Positions 13,823 through 21,423 of a stretch of DNA of 64,000 bases are shown here, in pieces; the first letter of the stretch is position 1; every line of letters begins with the position of its first letter. This DNA is from Platycnemis pennipes. Lineage: Eukaryota > Arthropoda > Insecta > Odonata > Platycnemididae. Where the stretch lies: assembly GCA_933228895.1 (NCBI GenBank), contig OW121857.1:7068001-7132000 (forward strand). The letters run 5' to 3'. Below the pieces are notes generated by a model. It was given only the letters and a program-made list of their open reading frames with translations, did no database searches and had not been told where the DNA came from. A program made the translations under genes and the position numbers.

Positions 13823-13868
13823 AGTAGTATTCGTTTGTATGTCCGGGCGCAAGGTCACCCTTGAAAAT
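13823..13868 (+). repeat. Left terminal inverted repeat of the Polinton
   Basis: This 46-bp segment starts AGTAGTATTCG and is the exact reverse complement of 31323-31368. Similarity stops abruptly at base 47. It is short compared with the hundred-plus bp typical of Polinton termini. Just inside it (13870-13935) an ACCCACTTTCACTTTT-type motif occurs twice about 34 bp apart. Confidence 0.95.
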
Positions 13869-13994
13869 GACCCACTTTCACTTTTCGCGAGACTCCTAAC
13901 CCACTTTCACTTTTTGCAAGACGTCTGACCTACTTCCGTGTCGAGGAGACCCCACCCCACAGCTGCCCCCCACCCCTCACATCATCTCAGATAG

Positions 13995-14002
13995 TATAAA
14001 AG
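13995..14002 (+). promoter_or_regulatory. TATA box of the 203-aa gene
   Basis: TATAAAAG lies 60 bp upstream of the ATG at 14055, which leaves room for a start site about 30 bp downstream and a short 5'UTR. A second TATATAA follows at about 14021. Confidence 0.6.
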
Positions 14003-14054
14003 CGTGTTAAATCGAAGCGATATATAATCACTGACAAATATTCATCACGTAAGG

Positions 14055-14666
14055 ATGTCTCCCTTACTCTCCGTGAAAGCTGAGCTTGGTGGGAAGCATC
14101 AACTCGTCGTTCGCAAATTCAAGGATAAAGTGAGCAGCATATATGAAGTGCTTCTCCCATTACCACTGCTGGATAACAACGAAGAGAATGATCTTAATCT
14201 CAGCATGGAATTTGAGGACAGATGCTACACGGTGTTCAAACATATGAACAAATCCATAAATATGGTGGGAAGAAGTATATCATTCTCAGGGTTTGTGAAT
14301 CCTGAAACAGATGAAGTGGAACGTTTCAACGTGTCCACGATCAAGCAGCTGAAACTCGAGGGAGATAAGCTGGAGAAGGCCAAGAGACAAGATCCATCCA
14401 TCACGTGTCACGTCTACGATATAAAGGAGAAGAGCATCGTCTATTCACCGGGTATATTCATAAAGGGGGGAGGATCCGAGCTCATCTCAAAAGGCGGGAG
14501 AACGTCAACGGATGGTGTCCAATTTGATTTCGCTCCACCTGTGACATTCACAACTGGAGAAAAGTCTAGAATCAACTACCATAAATCTCGCGAAGCAAGA
14601 GGGAAGCATTTGGAAACGTATACTTTTATACTGAATGTTGTACCAACTGAATATACTTTGTTCTAA
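14055..14666 (+). CDS. Unrecognised 203-aa Polinton protein
   Basis: I do not recognise this protein. It is 203 aa, begins MSPLLSVKAELGG and ends in a hydrophobic VVPTEYTLF. No signal peptide, membrane segment or cysteine cluster is visible; the composition is mixed charge with many short beta-like stretches, and there is a glycine-rich loop (KGGGSELISKGG) around residues 138-149. It is the only plus-strand gene at the left end, with a TATA box 60 bp upstream, and its stop codon overlaps an AATAAA signal, so it looks like a self-contained transcription unit. It faces the minus-strand cluster tail to tail. A virion accessory or host-interaction role is possible but nothing in the sequence proves it. 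Confidence 0.8.
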   Translation: MSPLLSVKAELGGKHQLVVRKFKDKVSSIYEVLLPLPLLDNNEENDLNLSMEFEDRCYTVFKHMNKSINMVGRSISFSGFVNPETDEVERFNVSTIKQLKLEGDKLEKAKRQDPSITCHVYDIKEKSIVYSPGIFIKGGGSELISKGGRTSTDGVQFDFAPPVTFTTGEKSRINYHKSREARGKHLETYTFILNVVPTEYTLF

Positions 14667-14671
14667 ATAAA
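14666..14671 (+). terminator. Polyadenylation signal AATAAA
   Basis: AATAAA begins in the last base of the stop codon of the 203-aa gene. Another lies at 14748-14753. Confidence 0.6.
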
Positions 14672-14778
14672 AAAAATCAAACCTTCTCGCCTATTTATCA
14701 TTTCTCAATACCTTTTCCTTAAAATTAAGAGGAAGGGTTGTTTAGTAAATAAAACACATAGCATATAGGTTTGACAGA

Positions 14779-14784
14779 TTTATT
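14779..14784 (-). terminator. Polyadenylation signal for the minus-strand cluster
   Basis: TTTATT on the plus strand is AATAAA on the minus strand, 8 bp past the stop of the 156-aa gene. It would end transcripts of the leftmost minus-strand genes. Confidence 0.55.
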
Positions 14785-14791
14785 TCATTTT

Positions 14792-15262
14792 TTAACATAT
14801 TTTATTTTGTGTACACCAATCTGCTAGCTTATAACAATTTTTTCTTGCACATTGCAGATTATTTTGAGAATGTGACTTAATTAAACAGTCTTCGTTTGTT
14901 GCCAATTTCTTAAGTGAAGGACAACCGTACATTTCCAAGTTACCCACACATATTCCTTTGGGAAGGAGACTGGTCAAGAAGGATGCCTTTTGAGCACCTT
15001 TTGCGAATAAAAACTGATATCCCTTTGTATATTCAAATAATATACTCTCCAGTTCCGAATAATCTACATCCCCAGAGTATTCATTCAATCCATGATAGTT
15101 GTTCCTCAACCAAGACGAGTCTCTCGCGTACAGTAATCTTGCAGGTGATTTGAAAAGCCACGTATTGCAACATCTCGTATGTATATTAATGATGGCCAAT
15201 TCCTTGACTATATATTCACCGTGAGTTGCGGTGAATCCTTGAAATTCGATAATGACACTCAT
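14792..15262 (-). CDS. Conserved-type accessory protein with C/H-rich C terminus (156 aa)
   Basis: I place the start at the ATG at 15262 (MSVIIEFQGF); the upstream in-frame codon at 15277 is TTG. The protein begins with a beta-strand-like IIEFQGF and VKELAII, then an N-H-G-L block, a FLFAKGAQKASFL segment, and a C-terminal run of CPSL, C, H, CARKN and LADWC. The order of blocks is shared with the 173-aa protein encoded at 16032-16553, so the two look like divergent paralogues. The layout loosely resembles RNase H-fold, exonuclease-like proteins found near arthropod Mavericks, but the acidic catalytic residues are not obvious. Function is inference only. It is the last gene of the minus-strand block. 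Confidence 0.75.
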   Translation of the reverse strand: MSVIIEFQGFTATHGEYIVKELAIINIHTRCCNTWLFKSPARLLYARDSSWLRNNYHGLNEYSGDVDYSELESILFEYTKGYQFLFAKGAQKASFLTSLLPKGICVGNLEMYGCPSLKKLATNEDCLIKSHSQNNLQCARKNCYKLADWCTQNKIC

Positions 15263-15405
15263 GGTGTAATCTCTCAAACTTACAAGGTTTTTACACCCAA
15301 TGCCAGAGGTTCAAGAAATTACAAGAGCTTCTGACTTGCAGAATTTTACCTCGTGCCAGAGGTCAGAAACCCTTTGCAAACACACGTAATCAAAGTACAA
15401 CCAAG

Positions 15406-15999
15406 TTATACCTTTTGATTACCAGACAAATCATTCAACATGAGTATCAAATCAAATTCCAGCCTTTCCAGATCATATTCAGTGATATCGTTAGATATCC
15501 TGCTAGAGAGAAATTGAATAACCTTATCGCGATTGTCCGAAAGTCTCCGGAGGAATAGATTTATCAGAATGGAGATTTTTAACAGAGCTTCCCATTCACC
15601 AACATTAAGGTTAAATGAGCTCTTTGGTAAAATATTTTTAATAGACAAATGTCGCTTCCCAAAGTAATTTGCATAGGATAAGCAATTTGAAGAGAGCTGA
15701 TCTTTAAAACCAGCATATAAATAATTACTCACTGATTTTTCCAAATTTATGACATTAGTCCATTCACTATGTGAAACAATAACACTTTTCTTAGTTGTCT
15801 GATTAAATTGTACTACTGGTTCAAAGTCTCTGCTGGGGTCGTAACCCACACAAACACTTTTTGATTTCACACCATTGAGATAATACACAGTCTGAAGCAG
15901 TAAGTTATAGCTGTTAGAAAATGATGGTGGGACGGGAGGATGTTCAACGGGTCTCTTCCTTTTCACTGGCGGAGACACCTTCATCGATGATGCCTGCAT
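15406..15999 (-). CDS. Unrecognised 197-aa protein with two similar half-domains
   Basis: The start is set at the ATG at 15999 (MQASSMKV); the longer frame up to 16080 begins with TTG and would overlap the upstream gene, whose stop is 33 bp before this ATG. A proline/lysine-rich head (SPPVKRKRPVEHPPVPP, a possible nuclear localisation signal) is followed by two segments with a similar plan: PVVQFNQ...VSHSEWTNV and HLSIKNI...LNVGEWEALLKI, each a beta strand followed by an x-x-x-EW helix start. This plan recalls PC4/p15-type single-strand DNA-binding folds, but that is a guess. It stands between the two paralogue-like C/H-rich genes. Confidence 0.7.
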   Translation of the reverse strand: MQASSMKVSPPVKRKRPVEHPPVPPSFSNSYNLLLQTVYYLNGVKSKSVCVGYDPSRDFEPVVQFNQTTKKSVIVSHSEWTNVINLEKSVSNYLYAGFKDQLSSNCLSYANYFGKRHLSIKNILPKSSFNLNVGEWEALLKISILINLFLRRLSDNRDKVIQFLSSRISNDITEYDLERLEFDLILMLNDLSGNQKV

Positions 16000-16031
16000 A
16001 ACAACTGATGAGCGACAGGATATTATCTTGC

Positions 16032-16553
16032 TTAAGAGGGGGAGGGTGGAGGAGGGGTGGGGGAACAGTCGCTGGAGCAAGGCTCAACTTCTGCTTTGAG
16101 GCGATTATATTGCATCCATTGAGCGAGGGAATGTGCATCTCGGAGTGCACACGTACTGCTACGTAACTTATGACATGGGTTTAGACAGGAAAAGGTGGGG
16201 AAGGAACATTTTTCAGGTGCCGGACAATGGAGTTCTTTCTTCAGGGAAATGAAGGTACGGTCTGTGAGGTCGGAGAGGAACTCACACTCGGCTTCACTAT
16301 ATGCATACAAAGAGGTTGCTCCTTCAATGATGGCTTCCAGCGCGGGTAGGAGCTCCACATGTGAGATGAATCCATGATCGAAGGTGGTCTCCTCACAGTT
16401 TAGCGGGTCATGTAACCGCAGTTTCTTCCCACCAGCGATAAGCTTCCCATGCTTCTGAAAACTCCCCCAGAACAGGCGATTTGAGTCGACATCCACAGCT
16501 GCCAGCTCAATGACGCCACCCTTGGCGAAGCACACTGACGCAACGATCTGCAT
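16032..16553 (-). CDS. C/H-rich accessory protein, paralogue-like to the 156-aa gene (173 aa)
   Basis: 173 aa from a clear ATG. It opens with a hydrophobic strand (QIVASVCFAKGGVIELAAVDV), has an HGF block near residue 60, SLYAYSEAECEFLSDL near 80-95, then HCPAPEKC, C..PCH, CALRDAHSLAQWM, and ends in a serine/proline tail. The C-terminal order C-P, C, H, CA(L/R), LA.W is the same as in the 156-aa protein at 14792-15262, and the N-terminal strand and HG block also correspond. The cysteines and histidine could bind zinc. An RNase H-like nuclease fold is possible but catalytic acids are not convincing. It lies 36 bp downstream of the protease gene. Confidence 0.75.
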   Translation of the reverse strand: MQIVASVCFAKGGVIELAAVDVDSNRLFWGSFQKHGKLIAGGKKLRLHDPLNCEETTFDHGFISHVELLPALEAIIEGATSLYAYSEAECEFLSDLTDRTFISLKKELHCPAPEKCSFPTFSCLNPCHKLRSSTCALRDAHSLAQWMQYNRLKAEVEPCSSDCSPTPPPPSPS

Positions 16554-16589
16554 TTCGGAAAGTCTCTCTCGTCAATGACGTTTCCTCAC

Positions 16590-17087
16590 TCAAAGCATCA
16601 TATTTATTCTCGAGCAGCACCGTTGAGCTTTGGGATGACACTTGCTTTTACTCCTCAACTCGTTGAAGGTCAGGTGGAACCGCTCCAAAGCGTGACAGTC
16701 GTTGAGATGAGGGATGGTGTGATGGAATTGTGTTAGGAATTTGTGTAATGTGTACCCTAACGACTTACTAGCTGCGTAAAGACAGCAGTATTCTCCGCAA
16801 ATATCAGAATGGAAACTTTGAATCTGAACGCTATTGTGAGTGTAAGCGAAAGGTTTCAAAAAATTTATTATACCCGGAACGAAAGGGGCCAATCCGTAAG
16901 AGTCAAAATACTCTCCTATTCCATTGAAAATATATACCGCGACCCAATGAGACCCGGGTAAGTATGAAGGATCTAAATTCACTACGTATACACCATTTAT
17001 AGGATATTGAGGTAATTTATCAGAAGCGAAGACTCCGCGGAATATTTTAAACGGATTCAATAACCTATCAATCCGTACACTATCCAT
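16590..17087 (-). CDS. Adenain-like cysteine protease (virion maturation protease)
   Basis: 165 aa, close to the size of Polinton and adenovirus C5-type proteases. It has the catalytic order of the family: His47 in GSHWVAVY, Asp62 in EYFDSYG, Gln90 in IQSFHS and Cys97 in SDICGEYCCLY. The family cleaves capsid and core precursors during virion maturation, which fits its place 7 bp downstream of the major capsid gene. The C terminus is basic and cysteine-containing. An AATAAA on the minus strand at 16608-16603 lies just before the stop and may end the capsid-protease transcript. Confidence 0.95.
   Translation of the reverse strand: MDSVRIDRLLNPFKIFRGVFASDKLPQYPINGVYVVNLDPSYLPGSHWVAVYIFNGIGEYFDSYGLAPFVPGIINFLKPFAYTHNSVQIQSFHSDICGEYCCLYAASKSLGYTLHKFLTQFHHTIPHLNDCHALERFHLTFNELRSKSKCHPKAQRCCSRINMML
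16603..16608 (-). terminator. Internal polyadenylation signal at the end of the protease gene
   Basis: AATAAA on the minus strand, within the last codons of the protease gene. A transcript from the capsid block could end shortly after the stop. Confidence 0.4.
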
Positions 17088-17094
17088 TGCAAGA

Positions 17095-18381
17095 CTAATA
17101 ATTTGTGATGATGTTCCTGTTTTTATCGATTTCTAGAGAGGCATCGTATTCTGAGAATACCAAGCACGTCACGGTGTTTGCCAATTCTTTCTCGAATTTC
17201 GCCTCTATTCGCACCACACCTCGATCTCCGAGACTTACATAGTCTTCGTTTCCTGAATCGTCCGGGGTGAGATCGAACACCAACATGAAATATCCATGTC
17301 CAAACATGTCATACGTAATTTGATTTCCTCTATCATAATGCTTTATTCCACTGCCTGAGAATATGGTATCATACGCTCGTGCCCAATACTTTTTACTGTA
17401 GAAATTACACTCCAACCCCTCGGAAGGAAACTGAACACCGTTCACAAAGAGTGAAAAATTTTCCAGGGAATAGTGAGAGAGAGCAAATGGATTCTTGTCA
17501 ACCTTACCAGCGTACGAGTCATTATCAACCATAGCAAATATTATGGTGTTGGGTATTCGACCAACGATCGCATTATCAATGCTAAGAGTTCGCCCACCGG
17601 CAGGAACCGTGAAAGATTTCATTTCGGTACGTTTGTAGTGATATCTAGCATTACTTTTTTCCAGCATCTTATTGTGTGCCAATAATATGGAAGGGTTGAT
17701 GTCGAAATGTTGAACGTAAAGAGTTGCATCTAGTATTTTCATTATTCCCCCCTCCACTCCCATCAAATTAAACGCAGGGTTTGAAAGCATCAACCTGATT
17801 CCTATATCGACCCGATCTAACAGCAATTGTGCCTGATTAAACACATCCACATGTAATTTACCATATAGCTCAACCTCGGCACTATTCTCGAACCAAGTCT
17901 TTCGCTTCACGTAACCCGCATTACTCACGTCGGTTTTATTAATATCCTCCCCCGTATCTGCTTCCCACCCGACATTCCTCAAATGTGTTCTACTCGCATC
18001 CCCACCATAATTTAACACATTTTCAATATAGCTCCTATAATGATAATTATCTTCTGATGGGGTCACTAATGTCCCATTGAAATAAACGTTACATTGTTCG
18101 AAGAGGGAGTGGAGAATATTGTTCACAACACCTGGTTGATTTCCATCGCTAGACGTATAATCTACCAAGCTCGTCTTACAAACCTTCACTCTCAGCTTGA
18201 GAAATATGCTATTCAAATCCTTGTAAGCATCCCCAGAATCTTTGATCAGGAATTCAATAACTGATCTATTATCCAGCGATGATATAGGTTTGTAGGAGAC
18301 TAGTCGCTTTGATAAAATGTTAGTCTGAATGGGTGGATTGGGTTGGAATAAGTCCAGCGAGCTCAGCATATGCTCACCCAT
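17095..18381 (-). CDS. Major capsid protein, double jelly-roll (Polinton/adintovirus hexon-like)
   Basis: 428 aa from ATG. The N terminus (MLSSLDLFQPNPPIQTNI, then SVIEFLI.DSGDAYKDLNSIFLKLRVKV) is the signature of the Polinton protein often annotated in animal genomes as F54H12.2-like, which has been identified as the double jelly-roll major capsid protein. Further family features are the NNILHSLFEQCNVYFNGTLV block near residues 85-105 and the SNPAFNLMG region. The length is typical. It should form the trimeric capsomers of an icosahedral shell. It begins 3 bp after the stop of the core-protein gene and ends 7 bp before the protease start. Confidence 0.93.
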   Translation of the reverse strand: MGEHMLSSLDLFQPNPPIQTNILSKRLVSYKPISSLDNRSVIEFLIKDSGDAYKDLNSIFLKLRVKVCKTSLVDYTSSDGNQPGVVNNILHSLFEQCNVYFNGTLVTPSEDNYHYRSYIENVLNYGGDASRTHLRNVGWEADTGEDINKTDVSNAGYVKRKTWFENSAEVELYGKLHVDVFNQAQLLLDRVDIGIRLMLSNPAFNLMGVEGGIMKILDATLYVQHFDINPSILLAHNKMLEKSNARYHYKRTEMKSFTVPAGGRTLSIDNAIVGRIPNTIIFAMVDNDSYAGKVDKNPFALSHYSLENFSLFVNGVQFPSEGLECNFYSKKYWARAYDTIFSGSGIKHYDRGNQITYDMFGHGYFMLVFDLTPDDSGNEDYVSLGDRGVVRIEAKFEKELANTVTCLVFSEYDASLEIDKNRNIITNY

Positions 18382-18384
18382 GAC

Positions 18385-18831
18385 TTAGCTGGAAAAAATA
18401 TCTCTGTGCACGACCTTCTTCCCTCTTCGCCTTCTCTGCGAATGCCCTTTCTTTTTCCCAACACTAGTTTTTATTTTATTCAATCGTGGACGCTTAACCA
18501 GTCTCACCCCACCCCCACTCATATTTTTTATCTTCTCCTCCGCTTTCCGTTTCAAGTTCTGCCCCACCTCGTTTAATCTACTACGCAATATATCCTTAAC
18601 CGGTTTAGTCCCCAGATCACTCAAGGCTGCTGCCCCAGCACTAACTGCCTCCTTACCAACCGTCTTCAACCCGCTGTAAAAAAGAGGTCTGGCAAAACGC
18701 CACAAACCAGCAAGAAAACTTCCTATACCCCGACCCTTTTGCACACGATACGATGCTCGATATATTGGTCCAATCTCCCCACCTGACTGCTTTAGGTAGT
18801 AAGATAAATAACGATCCGTCACCGGAGCCAT
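18385..18831 (-). CDS. Adenovirus pX/pVI-like core or membrane-active virion protein
   Basis: I use the ATG at 18831 (MAPVTDRYLSYYLKQSGG); the in-frame codon at 18843 is TTG. The product is 148 aa. It has the YYLKQSGGEIGPIYRASYRVQKGRGIGSFL-type order seen in Polinton and adintovirus virion proteins: a QSGG head, the basic QKGRGIGSF motif, an amphipathic segment (GLWRFARPLFYSGLKTVGKEA) and a strongly basic tail (KRPR, KKKGH, RRRRGKK). In adenoviruses similar proteins bind core DNA and disrupt membranes during entry. It lies between the two capsid genes, 29 bp after the penton-like gene and 3 bp before the major capsid gene. Confidence 0.85.
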   Translation of the reverse strand: MAPVTDRYLSYYLKQSGGEIGPIYRASYRVQKGRGIGSFLAGLWRFARPLFYSGLKTVGKEAVSAGAAALSDLGTKPVKDILRSRLNEVGQNLKRKAEEKIKNMSGGGVRLVKRPRLNKIKTSVGKKKGHSQRRRRGKKVVHRDIFSS

Positions 18832-18860
18832 CTCGACGCTCAATGATCAACCAACTCATA

Positions 18861-19886
18861 TCACATCTTTTTTATAAAATGCAATACGATGATGGAAGAT
18901 TGTCCCCCACTGCGAAATGGTATGGACTCACCGAGTTTGTCAGTCAACAAAATTTCTATGCTCTCGATGTTGTTTTTTTCGACGTGGTAATAAAAGATGG
19001 GATTGAATGTCCAGTGTAAGACTTGAGTGTTTAATATACGCAAGCATCGACTGAGCGAATCACCTACCAGTTGGGGTTTAATTATATCCGTGTAAACGTA
19101 AACGTTTTTGGAAGGAGACAAAATTTCTCTTTTCGTTCTACCACTTCGCATGTTGCGGTATTCAGCTTTAATTCTCTCGAAATTCTTTACGAAATCCTCC
19201 GCAAGTGTTGATGAAGATGAATCCGAGTCATAGAAACGGAGAAGAATACTTGATAATATCTGAATATCATGTTTTATTTCAGCCTGCTTTTCACCGTTGA
19301 AATCTTTAATCGATTTATCGAATAATTCCTTGAACGAATTATATGTTCCTGGCTTCAACGTATACTTAACAGCATCCGTAATAATCTGCACTGAGTTTGG
19401 TGATAATCTCTCATTAATACCACTCTTTTTAACATTCACTGTCATTCCGTCTGTGTATATCATGACATCATTCGCTATGTCAAACCTTTTCTCCCCGCTA
19501 ATCTCAAAAAATGATGGTTCGAAGGCAAAAGCTATGCTCTCATACCTACCATTTGGAACAACGAAAAACGAACCATCCTTCAACTTTACTCTAACAATAT
19601 CTTTATCCTCAGGTCCACCAATTTCACCCCGGACCAAACCCTCCTCGTTCCGAGTCCTGTTGTCCTTGGTTGAAGAATTAGTTATGATTTCTCTCAGAAC
19701 GCTCTGTTTAGCGTTATCCTTTACTCCCTCGATTGGAGGAATAGAAATCTCAGCTAAACCCACCATCCATTCATCATTTTCCAAATCAACACGGTGTGAT
19801 AATTTCGTACGGAAATGTGATATTGTGTTGTGGGGAAAATATGTTTTGGAACTATCACTAGGTAACGTAATGTAAAACTCGTTCAT
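18861..19886 (-). CDS. Minor capsid (penton-like) protein
   Basis: 341 aa from ATG. The opening MNEFYITLPSDSSKTYFPHNTISHFRTKLSHRV followed by DEWMVGLAEISIP is a conserved Polinton pattern of the minor (penton-base-like) capsid protein, expected to contain a single jelly roll and occupy capsid vertices. The C-terminal third (VYTDIIKPQLVGDSLSRCLRIL, then IEILLTDKLGESIPF.SGGQSSIIVLHF) is also typical. Its ATG overlaps the integrase stop as ATGA. Confidence 0.88.
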   Translation of the reverse strand: MNEFYITLPSDSSKTYFPHNTISHFRTKLSHRVDLENDEWMVGLAEISIPPIEGVKDNAKQSVLREIITNSSTKDNRTRNEEGLVRGEIGGPEDKDIVRVKLKDGSFFVVPNGRYESIAFAFEPSFFEISGEKRFDIANDVMIYTDGMTVNVKKSGINERLSPNSVQIITDAVKYTLKPGTYNSFKELFDKSIKDFNGEKQAEIKHDIQILSSILLRFYDSDSSSSTLAEDFVKNFERIKAEYRNMRSGRTKREILSPSKNVYVYTDIIKPQLVGDSLSRCLRILNTQVLHWTFNPIFYYHVEKNNIESIEILLTDKLGESIPFRSGGQSSIIVLHFIKKM

Positions 19887-21094
19887 ATTTTACGCACCGA
19901 CGAGGCGTGGATCCAAGAATTAAATGATTTTGGGTAACCTTCCCACTTTACAAAATATTCTAAATCGTCAGCCCGCCCCCTACGCTTCAAAATTTTCTCT
20001 ATCTTATATTCCGTGTCGGGGGAAAGGTTAACCTTCACTAACTCCTGCTCATAGAAACTACCCTTTATATCCTCATCGTTCAGATCTTTTAACTCGTACG
20101 TGGGTATCTCTCTCGATTGATTCACACCCTTGACTTGGAATATTTCGCTGGTGTAATTAGGTGTATATCCCTTTGTAAATGGAACTCGTTCCTTACTGAT
20201 TCTAACGTAATCACCCCCTTTAAATTTAACCTTTGTGCTAACAACAGGTTTCCTTGAGCGACTAGCGATTGAGAATACATTTTTCTCATTCACTTCGACA
20301 GGTTTAACACCTAAGCTGGAGTGCACGCTATTATTATAACTATTCATCAATTTGGGTAATATATCCACGTAATTGTACGTTGAATATCTCGTGAAATACT
20401 TATACATTTTAGATTTTAGAGTACGATTGAAACGTTCAACGAGACTAGCCTTTATATCTGGATTGTTTGTTGTGTAAAACCTTACACCACGATTCGAGAG
20501 AAAAGTTTTAAATTTACTATTTACAAATTCACCACCCTTATCACTTTGTATTTTCAACGGTTTTCTCTCACGAAAAATATCATTAAACGCCTCGACTACC
20601 TCCACTGGACTTTTTTTCCGCAAAGCTCTCGCCCACGCATACCTCGAAAATAAATCGATCACCGTCAAAATATAGCAATATCCTCTGTTGAATTTTCTCA
20701 AACTTCGCATATCGTTCAGATCACATTGCCAGCATTCATCAATGTATGATACGCTGTAACGATTTCGAGGGAATTTCCTCCTCATCGGTCTGTGACGTGT
20801 GTACGCATCTTGAGAATTTAACCACTCACGTATTGTCTTTCTTGAAATCCCAGTCGCTCGGTGTAATTTATCAACGGACGAAAAACCTGCAGAATTTTCC
20901 GGATCATTGTACACTCTCTCGATTACATCGTAATCCACTCGTCTCCGAATTTTTTCGGTTTCCTCGGTCGACTGCTTCGCCTCGGTATTGCCCTTGTCGG
21001 CTTTTCGCTTTGTTCTAACCTCTTTCTTTTTTTCCCCTTTAACTGCTTCGATAGATTTCCCACCGCGTCTAGTCTTCCCTCTATACGTTCCCAT
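19883..21094 (-). CDS. Retroviral-type integrase with C-terminal chromodomain
   Basis: 403 aa from ATG. Residues 1-50 are lysine-rich; a helix-turn-helix-like region (ATGISRKTIREWL) follows at 80-92; the rve catalytic core spans about 110-270 with D125 (CDLNDM), D185 (QSDKGGEF) and E220 (SLVERFNRTLK). An SH3-like segment (KVKFKGGDYVRIS, about 288-300) and a chromodomain (YKIEKILKRRG..EYFVKWEGYP..FNSWI, 363-395) end the protein. It joins the element's ends to host DNA and makes the 6-bp duplication; the chromodomain may bias integration toward methylated histone. The first 172 bp overlap the 166-aa gene in another frame, while the last 4 bp overlap the next gene. Confidence 0.96.
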   Translation of the reverse strand: MGTYRGKTRRGGKSIEAVKGEKKKEVRTKRKADKGNTEAKQSTEETEKIRRRVDYDVIERVYNDPENSAGFSSVDKLHRATGISRKTIREWLNSQDAYTRHRPMRRKFPRNRYSVSYIDECWQCDLNDMRSLRKFNRGYCYILTVIDLFSRYAWARALRKKSPVEVVEAFNDIFRERKPLKIQSDKGGEFVNSKFKTFLSNRGVRFYTTNNPDIKASLVERFNRTLKSKMYKYFTRYSTYNYVDILPKLMNSYNNSVHSSLGVKPVEVNEKNVFSIASRSRKPVVSTKVKFKGGDYVRISKERVPFTKGYTPNYTSEIFQVKGVNQSREIPTYELKDLNDEDIKGSFYEQELVKVNLSPDTEYKIEKILKRRGRADDLEYFVKWEGYPKSFNSWIHASSVRKI

Positions 21095-21423
21095 GTCTTA
21101 TCTAAATCGGCATTCGCTCGTTTCACATCGGCAAGCGATTTCCTCAGTGCACGAGTCTCGTCCTCCTCCTCACCGCCCTGTAGTCTTCTATATGACTGGT
21201 CCAAGGATTTCACTATCGGAATATGAATGGGTGATTTAATGTTGGAAACTGTGTTCAGATATTTATCCAATACGCGCTTGTACATGTGCCATTTATCTAC
21301 ATCCTTCACACCTCTTCTGATCAAAACAGCTTTCATTTCCAAATCTAACGCATTCAATCTCCTCTTCATTTGACCTCGCTCAAAAGCCTCAGGGTCGACT
21401 ACGAGCATTTTACGCAAACTCAT
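20923..21423 (-). CDS. Basic coiled-coil protein of unknown function (166 aa)
   Basis: 166 aa from an ATG that overlaps the stop of the previous gene as ATGA. A charged helical region with coiled-coil character (about residues 90-135, EDETRALRKSLADVKRANADLD...) precedes a very basic arginine/lysine/proline tail (RRSSRPRKPKKFGDEW). This resembles small Polinton/adintovirus proteins of unknown role located between ATPase and integrase. The tail suggests DNA binding or nuclear entry. The final 172 bp are also the start of the integrase frame, so one stretch of DNA encodes two basic protein ends. Confidence 0.8.
   Translation of the reverse strand: MSLRKMLVVDPEAFERGQMKRRLNALDLEMKAVLIRRGVKDVDKWHMYKRVLDKYLNTVSNIKSPIHIPIVKSLDQSYRRLQGGEEEDETRALRKSLADVKRANADLDKTWERIEGRLDAVGNLSKQLKGKKRKRLEQSEKPTRAIPRRSSRPRKPKKFGDEWITM

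Noticed and set aside
19297..19875. 192-codon plus-strand frame inside the penton-like gene
   Set aside because: Antisense shadow of a well-supported capsid gene.
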